NCBI GenBank assembly: GCA_900239685.1
Contig: OENT01000789.1
Span: forward strand, 1 to 64,000
From: Rotaria macrura
Lineage: Eukaryota; Rotifera; Eurotatoria; Philodinida; Philodinidae
Direction: 5' to 3'
Length of the DNA stretch: 64,000 nucleotides
Position 1 is the stretch's first letter; every line of letters begins with the position of its first letter. A program made the translations under genes and the position numbers. Under the pieces are notes generated by a model. That model was given only the letters and a program-made list of their open reading frames with translations, was not told the DNA's origin and ran no database searches. Positions 62,935-64,000 of this stretch are shown here, piece after piece.

Positions 62935-63804
62935 ATGTCGAATGGAACTTCATTTCAAGAGTATTTATCTAATGATCGACGTTTACTTCATTTTACAATG
63001 AAAATAACAGATCGTTTAGCGACAAAAAACTTTTTCTGTAATATCTTAAACATGAAAATTTTACGTCATGAAGAAATGGATAGCGGATGTTCAGCACAAT
63101 GTAATGGAGATTTTTTATCTCCATGGTCAAAAACTATGGTTGGTTATGGACATGAAAATTCTTTTTTCGTTTTTGAACTAAACTACAATTATGATGTCGA
63201 AGGCTACAGTTATGGAAATGATTTTTCATCTGTGACCATACGTCATCGACAAGCTGCTACAAATGCACGTCAATATCTTGATAAGAAATTTATTGAATCA
63301 GATAATACACAATCGATAATAATATGTTCTCCTGATGGTCATCGTTTTATATTAATCGATGAAGATGTTCATCCAGGTGATGATCCTGTTCAGTGTTTAT
63401 CTTTGAATGTAACAAATTTAAAAACATCTACTAATTATTATACACGCTTATTAAAAATGAAAATCAATCAAAACGAATCCAATGATCAACATGTTAAACT
63501 GTATTATGGTTCAAGAATACCAAATTCAACATCGAAAGCAAAAACAAAGTCTGGCTTTCTTGTTGATAATCAATGTCAACTTGAATTAATTGAACTCAAA
63601 CAACCTCTAGATCGTGGTACTGGTTATGGTAGAAAAGCTATTTCGTGTTCAACAAATGACGTCGATTTAATAGAACAGATGATCGAAAAAGAAGGATATA
63701 CTATTGAAATACCAGCTATGGAGTTAGGAGAACCAGGCGAGTCGAATACAGTGAAAGTTGTAATTTTGTCAGATCCAGATGGACATGAAGTAAGAATCGA
63801 ATGA
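62935..63804 (+). CDS. GLOD4: Glyoxalase domain-containing protein 4 (GLOD4)
   Basis: Single-exon ORF of 289 residues (animal GLOD4 is about 300). Two vicinal-oxygen-chelate domains are visible. The first runs from LLHFTMKITDRLATKNFFCN through MKILRHEE, CNGDFLSPWSKTMVGYG and FVFELNYNYDVEGYSYGND. The second runs from LSLNVTNLKTSTNYYTRLLK through LVDNQCQLELIELK and GRKAISC to VVILSDPDGHEVRIE. The final 20 or so residues of vertebrate GLOD4 are absent. GLOD4 is found in mitochondria and cytosol; glyoxalase-like activity has been proposed but its substrate is unsettled. Unlike its right-arm neighbours the gene has no intron, which may reflect retroposition or intron loss. Confidence 0.92.
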   Translation: MSNGTSFQEYLSNDRRLLHFTMKITDRLATKNFFCNILNMKILRHEEMDSGCSAQCNGDFLSPWSKTMVGYGHENSFFVFELNYNYDVEGYSYGNDFSSVTIRHRQAATNARQYLDKKFIESDNTQSIIICSPDGHRFILIDEDVHPGDDPVQCLSLNVTNLKTSTNYYTRLLKMKINQNESNDQHVKLYYGSRIPNSTSKAKTKSGFLVDNQCQLELIELKQPLDRGTGYGRKAISCSTNDVDLIEQMIEKEGYTIEIPAMELGEPGESNTVKVVILSDPDGHEVRIE

Positions 63805-64000
63805 TTAACTTAAGGAACTTTCCTTTGTTTCTATGTTTTAAGTTCATAGACGATATTATTCTTTTTTTTTTTTGAAAATGCACTCGTTTTCTTACACGAC
63901 CTTTCGACGATAAAGGTAGAGATCTGAAAGAGACATTCTTTTGTTTGTTATAAATATGTTTTTATCATCGCGGGACACAGTACTCAAGAGTTAAGATAAG
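63805..64000. other. 3' region after GLOD4
   Basis: AT-rich downstream sequence, cut by the window end. No feature recognised. Confidence 0.4.

Overview
The window looks like metazoan nuclear DNA from a microscopic lophotrochozoan, most likely a bdelloid rotifer. The DNA is AT-rich. Most genes carry many GT-AG introns of about 50-100 bp, and the right two thirds encodes conserved animal proteins (FUT8, EXOSC4, LANCL, TENT5, a TASK-type K2P channel, FBXL4, GLOD4). The species call is inference from gene structure and composition, because no searches were possible.

Layout. 1-11 kb is repeat-rich and gene-poor. It holds a 2.75-kb foldback repeat (391-3141), a second inverted repeat with a near-identical 340-bp core in its arms (5981-7514), and a 2.0-kb terminal-inverted-repeat element (8965-10987) into which a 678-bp hAT-type element has jumped. 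It also holds a small two-exon gene for a repeat-bearing single-pass membrane protein (5191-5646, minus). 11.5-15.8 kb carries two intronless plus-strand genes: a VWA/alpha-kinase protein with one in-frame TGA, and a coiled-coil orphan.

16.6-30.4 kb is a dense plus-strand cluster of four intron-rich genes separated by only about 150-200 bp: a secreted JmjC-like pseudoenzyme with an EF-hand, a LanC-like protein, the exosome subunit RRP41/EXOSC4, and the Golgi core fucosyltransferase FUT8. Each start codon follows a splice-acceptor-like site, which suits spliced-leader trans-splicing. A 698-bp hAT-type element with a perfect 8-bp target duplication sits in LANCL intron 2.

30.4-64 kb alternates long ORF-poor spacers with single genes: a proline-rich protein (33.7-34.5, minus), TENT5 (40.4-45.0, plus), a TASK-like K2P potassium channel (47.5-49.1, minus), a BTB protein (51.6-53.4, plus), FBXL4 (53.9-58.1, minus), a larger proline-rich relative of the first one (58.3-61.8, plus, divergent from FBXL4), and intronless GLOD4 (62.9-63.8, plus). 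A 37-N assembly gap lies in the TENT5 downstream region.

No pathway ties all the genes together. FUT8 and the secreted JmjC-like protein act in the secretory pathway, EXOSC4 and TENT5 act at RNA 3' ends, and FBXL4 and K2P act at mitochondria and plasma membrane. No tRNA, rRNA, CRISPR array or virus-like element was recognised. The most unusual items are the two related proline-rich proteins, the small repeat membrane protein, the degenerate JmjC site, the start-stop upstream ORF of FUT8 and the nested DNA transposons.
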